Part shown: one piece after another, positions 14,373-22,001 of the stretch | How the letters are laid out: each line of letters begins with the position of its first letter | How positions within the stretch are numbered: position 1 is the first letter of the stretch | Source: a virus | Virus record (IMG/VR): IMGVR_UViG_3300042939_000852 | Location: 1 to 31,833 of that record | DNA length: 31,833 nucleotides | Direction: 5' to 3' (one strand) | The notes under the pieces: model-generated | The model's input: only the letters and a program-made list of their open reading frames with translations | Told to the model about the DNA's origin: nothing | The model's database searches: none | Translations under genes and position numbers: made by a program

Positions 14373-14765
14373 ATGAAAAATTTAATTCTGTTGTTAGTTT
14401 TTTTACTTGGTAGTTATATCTCTTTTGGACAATCCGAGAAAACATTAATTAGGTCTTTTAATGTAAATGTGAATGAGGTTGTATTCCCTTTGGAGTGTAA
14501 AAAATCTGTTTTAACTTGGGACAAGACATATGTTAGGGTGGAATTGATGGTTAAAACAAATCTTAGGTATGAAATTTTGGATGTTTTGGCAAAAAATGGT
14601 CGATATAATTTTGAAAGTCAGATTAATAATCAAACATTGATTATAACTTTACCAAACCTAAAGGATAAAATAAAAATTGGTGAATTGGAACTGGTTGAAA
14701 ATTTTGAGATAAAGATTTGGTTACCAAATGAAACAATAGTCAAGGATGGTATATTGAATTTATAA
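14373..14765 (+). CDS. Small secreted protein
   Basis: 130 aa. Residues 1-20 (MKNLILLLVFLLGSYISFGQ) form a Sec signal peptide with the F-G-Q cleavage region typical of Bacteroidetes. The mature 110 aa are predicted to be mostly beta-strand (V-N-V-N-E-V-V-F, T-L-I-I-T-L, F-E-I-K-I-W-L) and have one Cys. There is no enzymatic motif. It sits between leader genes but is exported by the host pathway and has a host-type promoter. A periplasmic exclusion or wall-related function is possible but not shown. Confidence 0.75.
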   Translation: MKNLILLLVFLLGSYISFGQSEKTLIRSFNVNVNEVVFPLECKKSVLTWDKTYVRVELMVKTNLRYEILDVLAKNGRYNFESQINNQTLIITLPNLKDKIKIGELELVENFEIKIWLPNETIVKDGILNL

Positions 14766-14787
14766 TGGGTAATTTTTTTATTTTTAT

Positions 14788-14799
14788 GATATATTTATA
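14788..14799 (+). promoter_or_regulatory. TATTTAT motif
   Basis: GATATATTTATA, 30 nt before the ATG at 14830. Confidence 0.45.
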
Positions 14800-14829
14800 G
14801 ACAATAATAAAATTATAAAAAGTATAAAA

Positions 14830-15741
14830 ATGAAAAGGATTATAACTCTAACTGAATCTGATTTGACAAGATTAATAAAAAAAATAATAGACGAACAAAC
14901 AACATCTTATCAAGCAGGACAACAACAAGGTCAAAAGGCCGCTCAAGCAACAAAACAAGCTGTAGGTCAGGCGGTAACTGCGGTAAAACAAGGTGCTCAG
15001 GTAGCCGGTCAAGCTATATCTAGTGGAGCACAACAAGTAATGAAAGCTGGTAAACAAACTATTGTGACTTTGGGTAACATTACCTTTACAATTGTAATAT
15101 ATGGTGCTGCAGTTATTTGGTTGATTGGTAAAGGTGTTTATAGAATAGCTAAAGCCACATCCGATGCTTTATTAAAATTATTATCATCAACAGGTAAATT
15201 AGTTATTGGGGGGGCAACTGAATTAGGTAAGAAATCAGTAGATACTTTAAAAGCTGGTGGTATATTAATTGATAAGGGTGCTCAATATGTAGGACAACAA
15301 CTTTCTAACCTTAAAGATTCATCAGTAACCTTAGGTAAATGGATTATTGGTCAAGCAAAACAATTTGGTTCCAAGATTTATGCTGCAGTATTAAGTGGAG
15401 CATCTAAAATAGGTACAATTGCTAATTTGGTCGGAGATTATCTTAAACAACAATGGTCAACAGTTCAAGCACAGGTTGGTAAAACTTGGGAACAAGCTAA
15501 ATCTTTAGCTTCAGGTGCTTATCAGACAGCAAAAAAAACAGCCCAAAATGTTGGTTCACAAATTTCGAAAACCGCAAGTGATATTGGTAGTGGTATTTCT
15601 AAGGCTGCAGGTAATGTTACTGGATTCTTGGGTGGTTTAATGAGTGAAATGTTTGAAAGGTATTTCAGTTTCGAAGGTGAGACAACATTAGATATACTTT
15701 TTGAAGCAAGAAGATTCAACGGAAAATCAATACTTTTATAA
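14830..15741 (+). CDS. Ala/Gln-rich helical protein with long leader and membrane segment
   Basis: 303 aa. The leader is R-I-I-T-L-T-E-S-D-L-T-R-L-I-K-K-I-I-D-E, with I-D-E before Q as the candidate cleavage site. Residues about 25-75 are a low-complexity Ala/Gln/Lys/Gly helix. Residues about 78-106 contain a strongly hydrophobic segment (F-T-I-V-I-Y-G-A-A-V-I-W-L-I-G). Further amphipathic helices with S-G-A-S-K-I-G- and A-Q-V-G-K-T-W-like units run to about residue 265, and the end is non-repetitive. This composition resembles ejected pilot or internal virion proteins that insert in host membranes during DNA entry. No enzymatic motif. The pilot role is inferred. Confidence 0.72.
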   Translation: MKRIITLTESDLTRLIKKIIDEQTTSYQAGQQQGQKAAQATKQAVGQAVTAVKQGAQVAGQAISSGAQQVMKAGKQTIVTLGNITFTIVIYGAAVIWLIGKGVYRIAKATSDALLKLLSSTGKLVIGGATELGKKSVDTLKAGGILIDKGAQYVGQQLSNLKDSSVTLGKWIIGQAKQFGSKIYAAVLSGASKIGTIANLVGDYLKQQWSTVQAQVGKTWEQAKSLASGAYQTAKKTAQNVGSQISKTASDIGSGISKAAGNVTGFLGGLMSEMFERYFSFEGETTLDILFEARRFNGKSILL

Positions 15742-15768
15742 TTATAAATTTTAAACTATTTATCAGAC

Positions 15769-15799
15769 ACATCCCCATCAATAAGGTGGGGATTTTTAT
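15769..15799 (+). terminator. Intrinsic terminator
   Basis: ATCCCCATC (15771-15779) pairs with GGTGGGGAT (15785-15793) with one G-T pair, then TTTTATTT. Confidence 0.75.
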
Positions 15800-15803
15800 T
15801 TGT

Positions 15804-15813
15804 GATATTTATT
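15804..15813 (+). promoter_or_regulatory. TATTTAT motif
   Basis: GATATTTATT, 13 nt before the ATG at 15827 and directly after a terminator. Confidence 0.5.
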
Positions 15814-15826
15814 GTAAAATTCATTT

Positions 15827-16513
15827 ATGAAAATTATAATTACTGAACAACAATACGATAATATTTTACAACAAGTAAATAAAACGATTGGAAATATAAC
15901 TGACCCATATAAAATGGTGGGGATTCAAAGACCTTCTCAGAAAAAAATAGAAACAACAAAAAAGGTAAAACCAAAAGGTATTGCCAATCCTGAACCACAG
16001 AAAATTAGTGGGAAACAATTGATGGATGGTTCTGTTATGAATATAACAAATGATTACAAAAAAATAGTTAGAGAATGGGAGGGTGACGCAGCAAATAGAA
16101 TTGGTGGGGTAAAACAACCTAAGTTGGTAGGATATCTTGACTCAAGGGGAATACCAACGATTGGATATGGTCATACCGATGGTGTTAGGGTTGGTATGAA
16201 AATAACCAAAAAACAAGCTGAAGATTTTTTGGTTCAAGATTCTGGCGATGCTATTGGTTGTATCAGACGAATAATGGATGAATGGAAAAAAAATGATTTA
16301 AAAACTTATAAATTAACTCAAGGACAATTTGATGCTATGGTTTCAATGACATTCAATGCTGGATGTACAAGTATGAGAAAATCTAGATTTATACAAGAAC
16401 TAAAAAAAGGTAATACAAAAAAAGCTGCTGAACTTGTGAAAACTTTTTATATTGGTACAACAGAGGGATTAGCAAATAGAAGAGAACAAGAATACAATTT
16501 ATTTATATCCTAA
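15827..16513 (+). CDS. GH24 (T4-type) lysozyme with short leader
   Basis: 228 aa. Short leader MKIIITEQQYDNILQQ, a linker of about 55 residues rich in Lys, Pro and Thr, then a GH24 lysozyme domain. It has W84-E85-G (catalytic Glu, likely E85), G-Y-L-D-S-R-G with T-I-G-Y-G-H-T (the Asp and Thr of the T4 lysozyme triad) and D-A-M-V-S-M-T-F-N-A-G. It cleaves the NAM-NAG bond of peptidoglycan. Having the leader rather than a signal peptide makes it more likely a virion-associated (entry) lysozyme than the lysis enzyme; a GH19 endolysin for that role lies at 26787-27590. A leader-like gene follows after 3 bp. Confidence 0.88.
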   Translation: MKIIITEQQYDNILQQVNKTIGNITDPYKMVGIQRPSQKKIETTKKVKPKGIANPEPQKISGKQLMDGSVMNITNDYKKIVREWEGDAANRIGGVKQPKLVGYLDSRGIPTIGYGHTDGVRVGMKITKKQAEDFLVQDSGDAIGCIRRIMDEWKKNDLKTYKLTQGQFDAMVSMTFNAGCTSMRKSRFIQELKKGNTKKAAELVKTFYIGTTEGLANRREQEYNLFIS

Positions 16514-16516
16514 TAG

Positions 16517-16975
16517 ATGAAAAAGATAATTAAAAAAATATTATTGGAAGAATACAATAACTCAATTCATAACTGGGAACTTCATCATCAACTTAATAAA
16601 AATGAATTTAGAATTACAAATAAGTTAAAGTTTGTTAATGAAAACAAGGAAGAAAGATTAAAAAACTTGTTTGATTCTATGATGGAGAAGTATGAAAATC
16701 TAATTGAAGTTCAGAGGGAGTATGAAGATTTTAAGACTTATGATATATACCAAGCATATGTTTATTATGTTGACCCTGAAATAGATTGGGAAGACGATGA
16801 ATATGTGTTTAAAGTATTACCAGTAGACAATTCAGACGATTACAATTTAGAATATCATGCTTGGGAACTTAAGAATGTTTCAGGTGCTTTTGGTAAAGAA
16901 CTTTTCGAAAAAATGTTGAAAGCTTGGTTTGAAAAAACTTACCAACTCCAAATCAACGCAGTTTATCCAGTTTAA
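16517..16975 (+). CDS. Hypothetical protein with degenerate leader
   Basis: 152 aa. It begins MKKIIKKILLEEYNNSIHNW, a shortened leader-like helix with L-L-E before E. The rest is acidic and Trp/Tyr-rich (V-Y-Y-V-D-P-E-I-D-W-E-D-D-E-Y) with no motif. It is co-transcribed with the GH24 lysozyme (3-bp gap) and could be its partner or inhibitor, but this rests only on position. Confidence 0.68.
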   Translation: MKKIIKKILLEEYNNSIHNWELHHQLNKNEFRITNKLKFVNENKEERLKNLFDSMMEKYENLIEVQREYEDFKTYDIYQAYVYYVDPEIDWEDDEYVFKVLPVDNSDDYNLEYHAWELKNVSGAFGKELFEKMLKAWFEKTYQLQINAVYPV

Positions 16976-17003
16976 CACTTTGTGGCTTTACTTACTTAAC
17001 TAT

Positions 17004-17013
17004 TATATTTATA
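17004..17013 (+). promoter_or_regulatory. TATTTAT motif
   Basis: TATATTTATA, 48 nt before the ATG at 17062, farther than usual. Confidence 0.4.
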
Positions 17014-17023
17014 ATGTAATGGG

Positions 17024-17045
17024 GTAAAACGAATTGTGGTTTTAC
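17024..17045 (+). promoter_or_regulatory. Hairpin in the GH73 leader RNA
   Basis: GTAAAAC (17024-17030) and GTTTTAC (17039-17045) are perfect inverted repeats with an 8-nt loop, 16 nt before the GH73 start. Confidence 0.3.
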
Positions 17046-17061
17046 AAAAACAAAAAACAAA

Positions 17062-17694
17062 ATGAAAAAGATAATTGCAATCATTTTGTGGTTCTTGTTG
17101 GTTTCCTTGGATTCTAATAGTCCACAAAAAATTTCAGTTTCTTCGGAGGTTGAAAAGAAAGTTCACAATGATGTTGTAGCAATACAATTATCAAACAAGG
17201 TGAAAATAAATCGAAAACACCCGTATAGTAAATTTTGTGATAATTACCACGAAATTGCAATGTACTATCACTTAGAACATGGTATACCTACAAGTGTTCA
17301 ATTAGCACAAGCGATAGCTGAAAGTGGGGGTGGGTATTCACCAATTGCAAAGAATGCAAATAATCTATTCGGTATGAAGTATTATAAAGAATTGTACGAT
17401 GGTGATTATTATGTATCTTTGGGTGGAACAAAATGGAGAAAGTATGAAAGTTTCTCTGAATCATTTGAAGACCATGCTTTATTTCTTAAGAAATATTACA
17501 AACACGCTGTTGGTAAAAATTGGAAATATTGGACAAATCATTGTAAAGGTTATGGATTTGGTGAATATTGGAAACACATTGGTATGGTTATAGAAAAATA
17601 CGAGTTATGGCGTTATGATGAATTGATTATTAAACATCAAATTAATCAAAGTTATGATTTGTTATGTGATTCTTCTCTTAATTTATCTAAATGA
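17062..17694 (+). CDS. Secreted GH73 glucosaminidase
   Basis: 210 aa. Residues 1-20 (K-K-I-I-A-I-I-L-W-F-L-L-V-S) are a signal peptide or anchor. Residues about 55-190 form a GH73/flagellar-type glucosaminidase domain: G-I-P-T-S-V-Q-L-A-Q-A-I-A-E-S with the catalytic Glu, then N-N-L-F-G-M-K, F-S-E-S-F-E-D-H-A-L-F-L and Y-W-K-H-I-G-M-V-I-E-K-Y. It cleaves the NAG-NAM bond and should act in the periplasm. Unlike the other wall enzymes nearby, export is by the host pathway. Its last 43 bp overlap the convergent membrane-protein gene. Confidence 0.85.
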   Translation: MKKIIAIILWFLLVSLDSNSPQKISVSSEVEKKVHNDVVAIQLSNKVKINRKHPYSKFCDNYHEIAMYYHLEHGIPTSVQLAQAIAESGGGYSPIAKNANNLFGMKYYKELYDGDYYVSLGGTKWRKYESFSESFEDHALFLKKYYKHAVGKNWKYWTNHCKGYGFGEYWKHIGMVIEKYELWRYDELIIKHQINQSYDLLCDSSLNLSK

Positions 17695-18143
17695 TGTTTA
17701 TATAAAAGTATTGTAAGATGGTATGACCCCAGTATTAAAACACAATAAATCTCGAACCACAACATACCTGAATACAACAATACAAATATTGACATATAAT
17801 AAAGAATACCAAAAAATTGGAATCTTTTTAATGTCATAAGAGGATAGGAACAAGAGAGAAAGAAAAGACCTGCAATAATATTATGTGTTGTTGGGTATAG
17901 GTCTAAAGAAAACGCAGTCAGAAGTAATAACAGAATCGAAGGTACCAACCATTTGTCTGTACTAAAGAAGAAGTAACTTGTGGCTGCGTTTATTATTATG
18001 AACATTGGTTGAAGTGGTGTTCTCCAATAACTTGATAAAGACCATAATTCACCACATATTGACAAAAGAATAAATGGTTGTATTATTGATAGTATAATAA
18101 CACTAAGTTTTATATAAAACTCATATTTTTTGATAAAAAACAT
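17652..18143 (-). CDS. Polytopic membrane protein
   Basis: 163 aa from the ATG at 18143; an in-frame TTG at 18152 is not needed. Five or six hydrophobic helices are visible, for example I-I-L-S-I-I-Q-P-F-I-L-L, S-I-L-L-L-L-L-T-A-F and L-Y-Y-M-S-I-F-V-L-L-Y-S-G. The C-terminus is charged and probably cytoplasmic (K-H-H-L-D-K-L-R-E-E). Its start is 11 bp from the divergent 18155 gene. Not recognised; a superinfection-exclusion or lysis role is possible but unsupported. Confidence 0.66.
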   Translation of the reverse strand: MFFIKKYEFYIKLSVIILSIIQPFILLSICGELWSLSSYWRTPLQPMFIIINAATSYFFFSTDKWLVPSILLLLLTAFSLDLYPTTHNIIAGLFFLSCSYPLMTLKRFQFFGILYYMSIFVLLYSGMLWFEIYCVLILGSYHLTILLYKHHLDKLREESHNKS

Positions 18144-18154
18144 AAAATACAAAA

Positions 18155-18340
18155 ATGACTGAAGAACAAAAAGCTCAAATTTATGGTAGTTTACTAAATG
18201 AACATACCAAATTATTTAATGAAATAAATAGAATAAAAGGTGAAAGTTTGGAGTTGTCTAATCAACAAAAACAAAGAATTAATGATTTGGAACGAAGACA
18301 AGTACAAATTATGGAACAGGTTAAAAGATTATTGAGTTAG
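18155..18340 (+). CDS. Small coiled-coil protein
   Basis: 61 aa, almost entirely predicted coiled coil with heptad-like spacing (L-L-N-E-H-T-K-L-F-N-E-I-N-R-I-K, then I-N-D-L-E-R-R-Q-V-Q-I-M-E-Q-V). M-T-E-E-Q-K-A-Q at the start recalls the T-E-E-Q of the leader, but the rest does not fit. No enzymatic motif. Likely a structural or chaperone-like small protein. Confidence 0.62.
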   Translation: MTEEQKAQIYGSLLNEHTKLFNEINRIKGESLELSNQQKQRINDLERRQVQIMEQVKRLLS

Positions 18341-18343
18341 ATA

Positions 18344-18353
18344 TATATTTATA
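18344..18353 (+). promoter_or_regulatory. TATTTAT motif
   Basis: TATATTTATA, 12 nt before the ATG at 18366, starting 3 bp after the previous stop. Confidence 0.45.
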
Positions 18354-18365
18354 TTTAAAAACAAT

Positions 18366-18605
18366 ATGTCATACAGAAAAACAAAACTCATACAAGAAAG
18401 AAATGTTTTAATTGAAAAAAATAGATTAATGGAACAAGGTGTTGTAACAACAACAACCACTAAAAAGTTGGATAAAAAAACATATGAGAACTTATCGTTA
18501 TGTTCGAGTGTTAAAAATCCACCTAATCCTACTGAAATTAAAACAGAATTCGGAGTTGTACTACAAGACCCTTCAGGTAAAGTACCTTATTGTCGAAAAG
18601 AATAA
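18366..18605 (+). CDS. Small protein with divergent leader
   Basis: 79 aa. The start, MSYRKTKLIQERNVLIEKNR then L-M-E-Q, looks like a rearranged leader with L-M-E before Q. It is followed by T-T-T-T-T-K-K and a Cys-containing C-terminal half (L-C-S-S-V-K, P-Y-C-R-K-E) that could form one disulphide. It ends 2 bp before the convergent gene at 18608. Function unknown; leader assignment less certain than for the others. Confidence 0.65.
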   Translation: MSYRKTKLIQERNVLIEKNRLMEQGVVTTTTTKKLDKKTYENLSLCSSVKNPPNPTEIKTEFGVVLQDPSGKVPYCRKE

Positions 18606-18607
18606 TT

Positions 18608-19444
18608 TTATACTATACCTGAGGCTTCTTTATCAATGAGAGCTTTTACCTTTTCGTTTGCTTTAGCCCATGCACCACCACCTAATCTTCTGTCTCTATC
18701 GTTTTTAGCGATTTTGACTAATTCCTTCTCTGATTTGCCTTCATCAACACCTTTATTAATACTTTTTGCAAAATCTTTGAAGAAACCAGGACCATTCCAC
18801 GTGGCGTATGAGAAGTGTAATAATAATGGATTACTATTATTTACAATATTTCTTGCTTTTTCAGATAAATAATTTTTTGAATTTTTATCAAACAAACTTT
18901 TCATAGTTTTTACTGCTAAATCAAGTAATTGATTTTTAATTTCACCACCCCTATAATTCCAAGTCCATTTTTTACAAAAATTATCCATACCCATCTTTTC
19001 TTTTTGGTCATCAATCAACTGAAAGAATTTTTTTCCATCTGAGGATATATCTTCAATCTTACCTGCTTCTCTATCCAATCCGAACATTGTTTCACCTGAC
19101 CTACTATACATTCCTGTTTTACGAGGATGTTTTGAACCTGGATAACCAGCACATTCAGGATTCCAATAACCGCCTTCAAAATTTTCAATAACCTTTTTTG
19201 TTATGTCATAAAAATCGCCTTTACCACTTGATTTATACGGAGTAGTTTTATCATCGATTTCAGTATCTGATTCGGTATCTTTATTATCGGCATCAGGTGA
19301 AATTTTACCACTTCTATAATCATCTAGTTTTTTCATTGCGGTTTTAAAAATAATATCTAAAGGATTTATTTCTTGTTCAATTATTTTATACAAACTTTTG
19401 ATTCTATTTTTCTCATTTTCTGAGATTATCATTCTTCTTGACAT
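18608..19444 (-). CDS. Muramidase-like protein with EEK-type leader
   Basis: 278 aa. Leader M-I-I-S-E-N-E-K-N-R-I-K-S-L-Y-K-I-I-E-Q (residues 5-24; I-I-E before Q). Residues 24-55 (I-N-P-L-D-I-I-F-K-T-A-M-K-K-L) match the same region of the adjacent 19457-20752 protein. A charged linker follows. The catalytic part starts N-F-E90-G-G-Y-W-N-P-E, then S-G-E-T-M-F-G-L-D-R-E-A-G and later S-Y-A-T-W-N-G-P-G-F-F. The E-G-G-Y plus G-x-T-x-x-G-L layout recalls GH108-type N-acetylmuramidases with Glu90 as catalytic acid. This family call is by eye and moderate. It lies 12 bp after its upstream neighbour in one operon. Confidence 0.7.
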   Translation of the reverse strand: MSRRMIISENEKNRIKSLYKIIEQEINPLDIIFKTAMKKLDDYRSGKISPDADNKDTESDTEIDDKTTPYKSSGKGDFYDITKKVIENFEGGYWNPECAGYPGSKHPRKTGMYSRSGETMFGLDREAGKIEDISSDGKKFFQLIDDQKEKMGMDNFCKKWTWNYRGGEIKNQLLDLAVKTMKSLFDKNSKNYLSEKARNIVNNSNPLLLHFSYATWNGPGFFKDFAKSINKGVDEGKSEKELVKIAKNDRDRRLGGGAWAKANEKVKALIDKEASGIV

Positions 19445-19456
19445 AATTTAATATTT

Positions 19457-20752
19457 TTACACAAAGTTTTTAAAGTCACTAAAAAATTGACTTGGCATAT
19501 CGGCATGTTTAACATTTCTTCGTACCTCAGGTTGAGTCGACTCTAAGTTTTTTAATCTTTCACCATGTTTTCTAAATTGCCCCGACCAATTTTCTTGTCT
19601 TGATATCATTTTGATGTTTGAGGGTAATTCACCATTAAAATTAGAACCAACAAATTGAGTTGCAAAATCAGGTACAACTGGGTCAATTAAACCCACCTTA
19701 TAACCTTTAGTTGCTGCCTCCCAAGCATTTTTACCACCAGCTGAAAATCCACTTACTGAAGTTATTTTAGCCTTAGGGTCTTGTAATTTAATCTGATTCA
19801 AAACATTGTCCAATGAATTTTCAAAATTACTATAAACTACATTTTTGTCTGAAAGTATTTTTGAACCTTTATCAAACATAAACTGAGCACCATATGAACT
19901 ACTTGGTGAACCACCGAAAACAATTGCATAATTTGATGTATTATTATTTTTATCAACAATGATACCCCCCTTAGACATTTGTTTATCAAATCTTTTTTCT
20001 TCTTTTTTTGATGGCATTTTTGGAATCGTGCCAATACCACCTTTATCTGTCACAGGAAAATTGAATTCTATGTGAACAGCGTTATTATTCTTTTCTCTTA
20101 GAACCTTTCTTATCCCAGAGTTTGGGGTTTTCATTAATTTTTCTGCGGCACTTGCAAATTGTTCACTATATGGTGCAACATCGATAGCAAATCCAGGTAT
20201 ATGGTTACTTAAAACTTTACCTCTTTTTTTATCTCTATCTTCTAAAAAATCAGCATATTGTTTTTGTGTTAATTCACCTGACATATATTTATCCCAAACA
20301 TTTACCACATCTTGTCCATACCAAGATGCTATATTTGACCTACTATTTTGTTTATTAACTCTCGCTTGGTCTTCATACGTTCTTAAAGTACTTGTAACTT
20401 TCAAATTTGATGTATTTGCTTGAGCAAAAATACTTTTAAGTAACAATTCAGAGGGTGAATTTAATTTTATTGCTGATGGTCCGTAAGTAATTTTAAAAGA
20501 TTCAGCATTTGGATGTACAAAAAATTCTCCAGGTTCGAAACTTGATACTAATGAAGAATCATATTCACTACTATCGGATGTTGAATCAGATGTTGTCATA
20601 TCTTCAGGGTCAATTTCACCTCTTCTAAATTTTTCTAATTTATCTAATGCTGTACTAAAAATAATGTCTAAAGGAGATTTTCCTTGTTCATTAATTTTGT
20701 ATAGACCTTTTATATGTTTTTTTTCTTCTTCAGAAATGACAATTTTTTTCAC
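19457..20752 (-). CDS. M15-type peptidase fused to a serine hydrolase, EEK-type leader
   Basis: 431 aa from a GTG at 20752. Leader K-K-I-V-I-S-E-E-E-K-K-H-I-K-G-L-Y-K-I then N-E-Q (I-N-E), and S-P-L-D-I-I-F as in the neighbour. Residues about 95-235 are an M15 (VanY/DD-carboxypeptidase) domain with zinc motif S-N-H184-I-P-G-F-A-I-D191 and H227-I-E229. Residues about 270-431 look like an alpha/beta hydrolase: the nucleophile elbow G-F-S337-A-G-G, then G-L-I-D357-P and K-H416-A-D fit a Ser-Asp-His triad. The first domain should trim peptidoglycan stem peptides; the second may be an esterase or amidase acting on wall or membrane substituents. It is first in a two-gene operon. Confidence 0.78.
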   Translation of the reverse strand: MKKIVISEEEKKHIKGLYKINEQGKSPLDIIFSTALDKLEKFRRGEIDPEDMTTSDSTSDSSEYDSSLVSSFEPGEFFVHPNAESFKITYGPSAIKLNSPSELLLKSIFAQANTSNLKVTSTLRTYEDQARVNKQNSRSNIASWYGQDVVNVWDKYMSGELTQKQYADFLEDRDKKRGKVLSNHIPGFAIDVAPYSEQFASAAEKLMKTPNSGIRKVLREKNNNAVHIEFNFPVTDKGGIGTIPKMPSKKEEKRFDKQMSKGGIIVDKNNNTSNYAIVFGGSPSSSYGAQFMFDKGSKILSDKNVVYSNFENSLDNVLNQIKLQDPKAKITSVSGFSAGGKNAWEAATKGYKVGLIDPVVPDFATQFVGSNFNGELPSNIKMISRQENWSGQFRKHGERLKNLESTQPEVRRNVKHADMPSQFFSDFKNFV

Positions 20753-20764
20753 AACACTTTTTTA

Positions 20765-20774
20765 AATAAATATC
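20765..20774 (-). promoter_or_regulatory. TATTTAT motif
   Basis: GATATTTATT on the minus strand, 12 nt before the GTG at 20752. Confidence 0.45.
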
Positions 20775-20807
20775 AATAATTCATTGTTTATTTTAATTAT
20801 AATAAAT

Positions 20808-20817
20808 GATATTTATA
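20808..20817 (+). promoter_or_regulatory. TATTTAT motif
   Basis: GATATTTATA, 3 nt before the ATG at 20821. An alternative ATG at 20806 overlaps it. Confidence 0.4.
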
Positions 20818-20820
20818 GAT

Positions 20821-21207
20821 ATGAAAGTCAAAATTGTATTTAAAGACGATAAAAAAAAGACCACACATAAGTTGTATTTGGAGTTTATTAAATTCATTCA
20901 AAAGAATTACCCTTTAAAATACGACTTGACTATTGAATTACTTGGTGAAAGGGAAGGTGTAATGACTACTGGGTCTAGGAACACCAATCATACCTTGAAA
21001 GTATTAACATCAGGTAGGATGAATCGAGATATATTGAGAACATTAGCTCATGAATGGATTCATGAATATCAAATGACAATTTTGGGAAGAGAAAGAGGAC
21101 CTGACATTGGTGGAATTAATGAGGATGAGGCTAACGCATATTCAGCAAGATTAATAAAGTTGTTTGAGAAAGAGTTCCCAAATGATGAAAAGTATATGTA
21201 TGAATAA
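20821..21207 (+). CDS. Zincin-like metallopeptidase
   Basis: 128 aa from the ATG at 20821 (MKVKIVFKDD). Motif L-A-H-E-W-I-H-E-Y-Q near residues 75-84 is HExxH; the downstream N-E-D-E-A-N-A-Y supplies a likely third zinc ligand (Glu), as in gluzincin-like small peptidases. No signal peptide or leader, so it acts in the cytoplasm or virion. Target unknown. It is divergent from the wall-hydrolase operon and converges on the SlyD-like gene. Confidence 0.72.
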   Translation: MKVKIVFKDDKKKTTHKLYLEFIKFIQKNYPLKYDLTIELLGEREGVMTTGSRNTNHTLKVLTSGRMNRDILRTLAHEWIHEYQMTILGRERGPDIGGINEDEANAYSARLIKLFEKEFPNDEKYMYE

Positions 21208-21233
21208 AAAAAAGGTATTTCCTAAGAAATACC
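21205..21233 (-). terminator. Intrinsic terminator overlapping a stop codon
   Basis: Minus-strand stem GGTATTTC-TTAG-GAAATACC (21233-21214) followed by a T-run. The TAG stop of the SlyD-like gene is in the loop region. Confidence 0.7.
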
Positions 21234-21647
21234 CATAACTTCCAAATCAAAGATTAATTTTTTTCCTGCAAGAGGATGGTTAGCATCCAAAGTTACTGAA
21301 TCATCAGTCACTTCAATTACTTTTACAATAATCGGTCCATTAGGTGTGTTTCCTTGGAGGGTTTCACCAACTTGTATTGTTTCAGGTACTTGACTCTTGG
21401 ATACTATTGTAATCATTTCTGATTGATAATTGCCATAGGCATTCTCAGGTTCAATTTCGATTGTTTTTGTCTCACCAACTACCATATCAATTAAACCATC
21501 CTCAAAACCTGAAATGAGTTGACCTTGACCTAATGTTGATGTTAATGGTTCACGTCCCTCATTAAGTGAAGAATCAAAGATTGTCCCATCTTCCAATCTT
21601 CCTGTATAATTGACTATAACGGTGTCACCTACTTGAATTTTTTTCAT
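21222..21647 (-). CDS. slyD: SlyD-like FKBP peptidyl-prolyl isomerase
   Basis: 141 aa. The N-terminal FKBP half has V-N-Y-T-G-R-L-E-D-G, F-D-S-S, L-I-S-G-F-E-D-G-L and the insert-in-flap region from about residue 65 to 120 (G-N-Y-Q-S-E-M-I, V-G-E-T-L-Q-G). The flap is followed by D-A-N-H-P-L-A-G-K, the standard end of SlyD. The His-rich metal-binding tail of E. coli SlyD is absent. It catalyses cis/trans prolyl isomerisation and acts as a folding chaperone. It is unusual cargo for a phage and could aid folding of virion proteins. It has no leader. Acquisition from a host is likely. Confidence 0.93.
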   Translation of the reverse strand: MKKIQVGDTVIVNYTGRLEDGTIFDSSLNEGREPLTSTLGQGQLISGFEDGLIDMVVGETKTIEIEPENAYGNYQSEMITIVSKSQVPETIQVGETLQGNTPNGPIIVKVIEVTDDSVTLDANHPLAGKKLIFDLEVMGIS

Positions 21648-21691
21648 TTTAAATTGTAATGTTTTATTGAATGAATAATAATCACATTAAT

Positions 21692-21967
21692 TTAAAATGT
21701 CAAATCAAAAGATATTTGTAGCATAAAATTTTTATCATAAAATCCCAAATACTTCCAAGATTCTTCAAATAGATAATTTAAACCTGTTTCACCTATGTCT
21801 TCATACAACTTAACATCTCCGATTTTTAACTTACAACTAATCACGTGAATTTTATTATTTGTACTGAATATAATGTTAGTTATTTCTACATCACTACCTA
21901 TACCATAAAGAAGCTCTAAATCCTTTTTGAAAACTTTATTCAATAAAATCCATAATCCTTTCTTCAT
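21692..21967 (-). CDS. Small hypothetical protein
   Basis: 91 aa, starting MKKGLWILLNKVFKKDLELL. Amphipathic N-terminus, one Cys, then beta-like segments (V-E-I-T-N-I-I-F-S, K-I-H-V-I-S-C-K-L-K-I). It is divergent from 22016 with 48 bp between the starts. Not recognised. Confidence 0.55.
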   Translation of the reverse strand: MKKGLWILLNKVFKKDLELLYGIGSDVEITNIIFSTNNKIHVISCKLKIGDVKLYEDIGETGLNYLFEESWKYLGFYDKNFMLQISFDLTF

Positions 21968-22001
21968 TTGATTAAAATAAGTAAATTTGTTATAATCATC
22001 A

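Noticed and set aside
17652-17694. Frameshift or misassembly where the GH73 and membrane-protein genes overlap
   Set aside because: Both frames are intact and a short convergent overlap is common in compact phage DNA.
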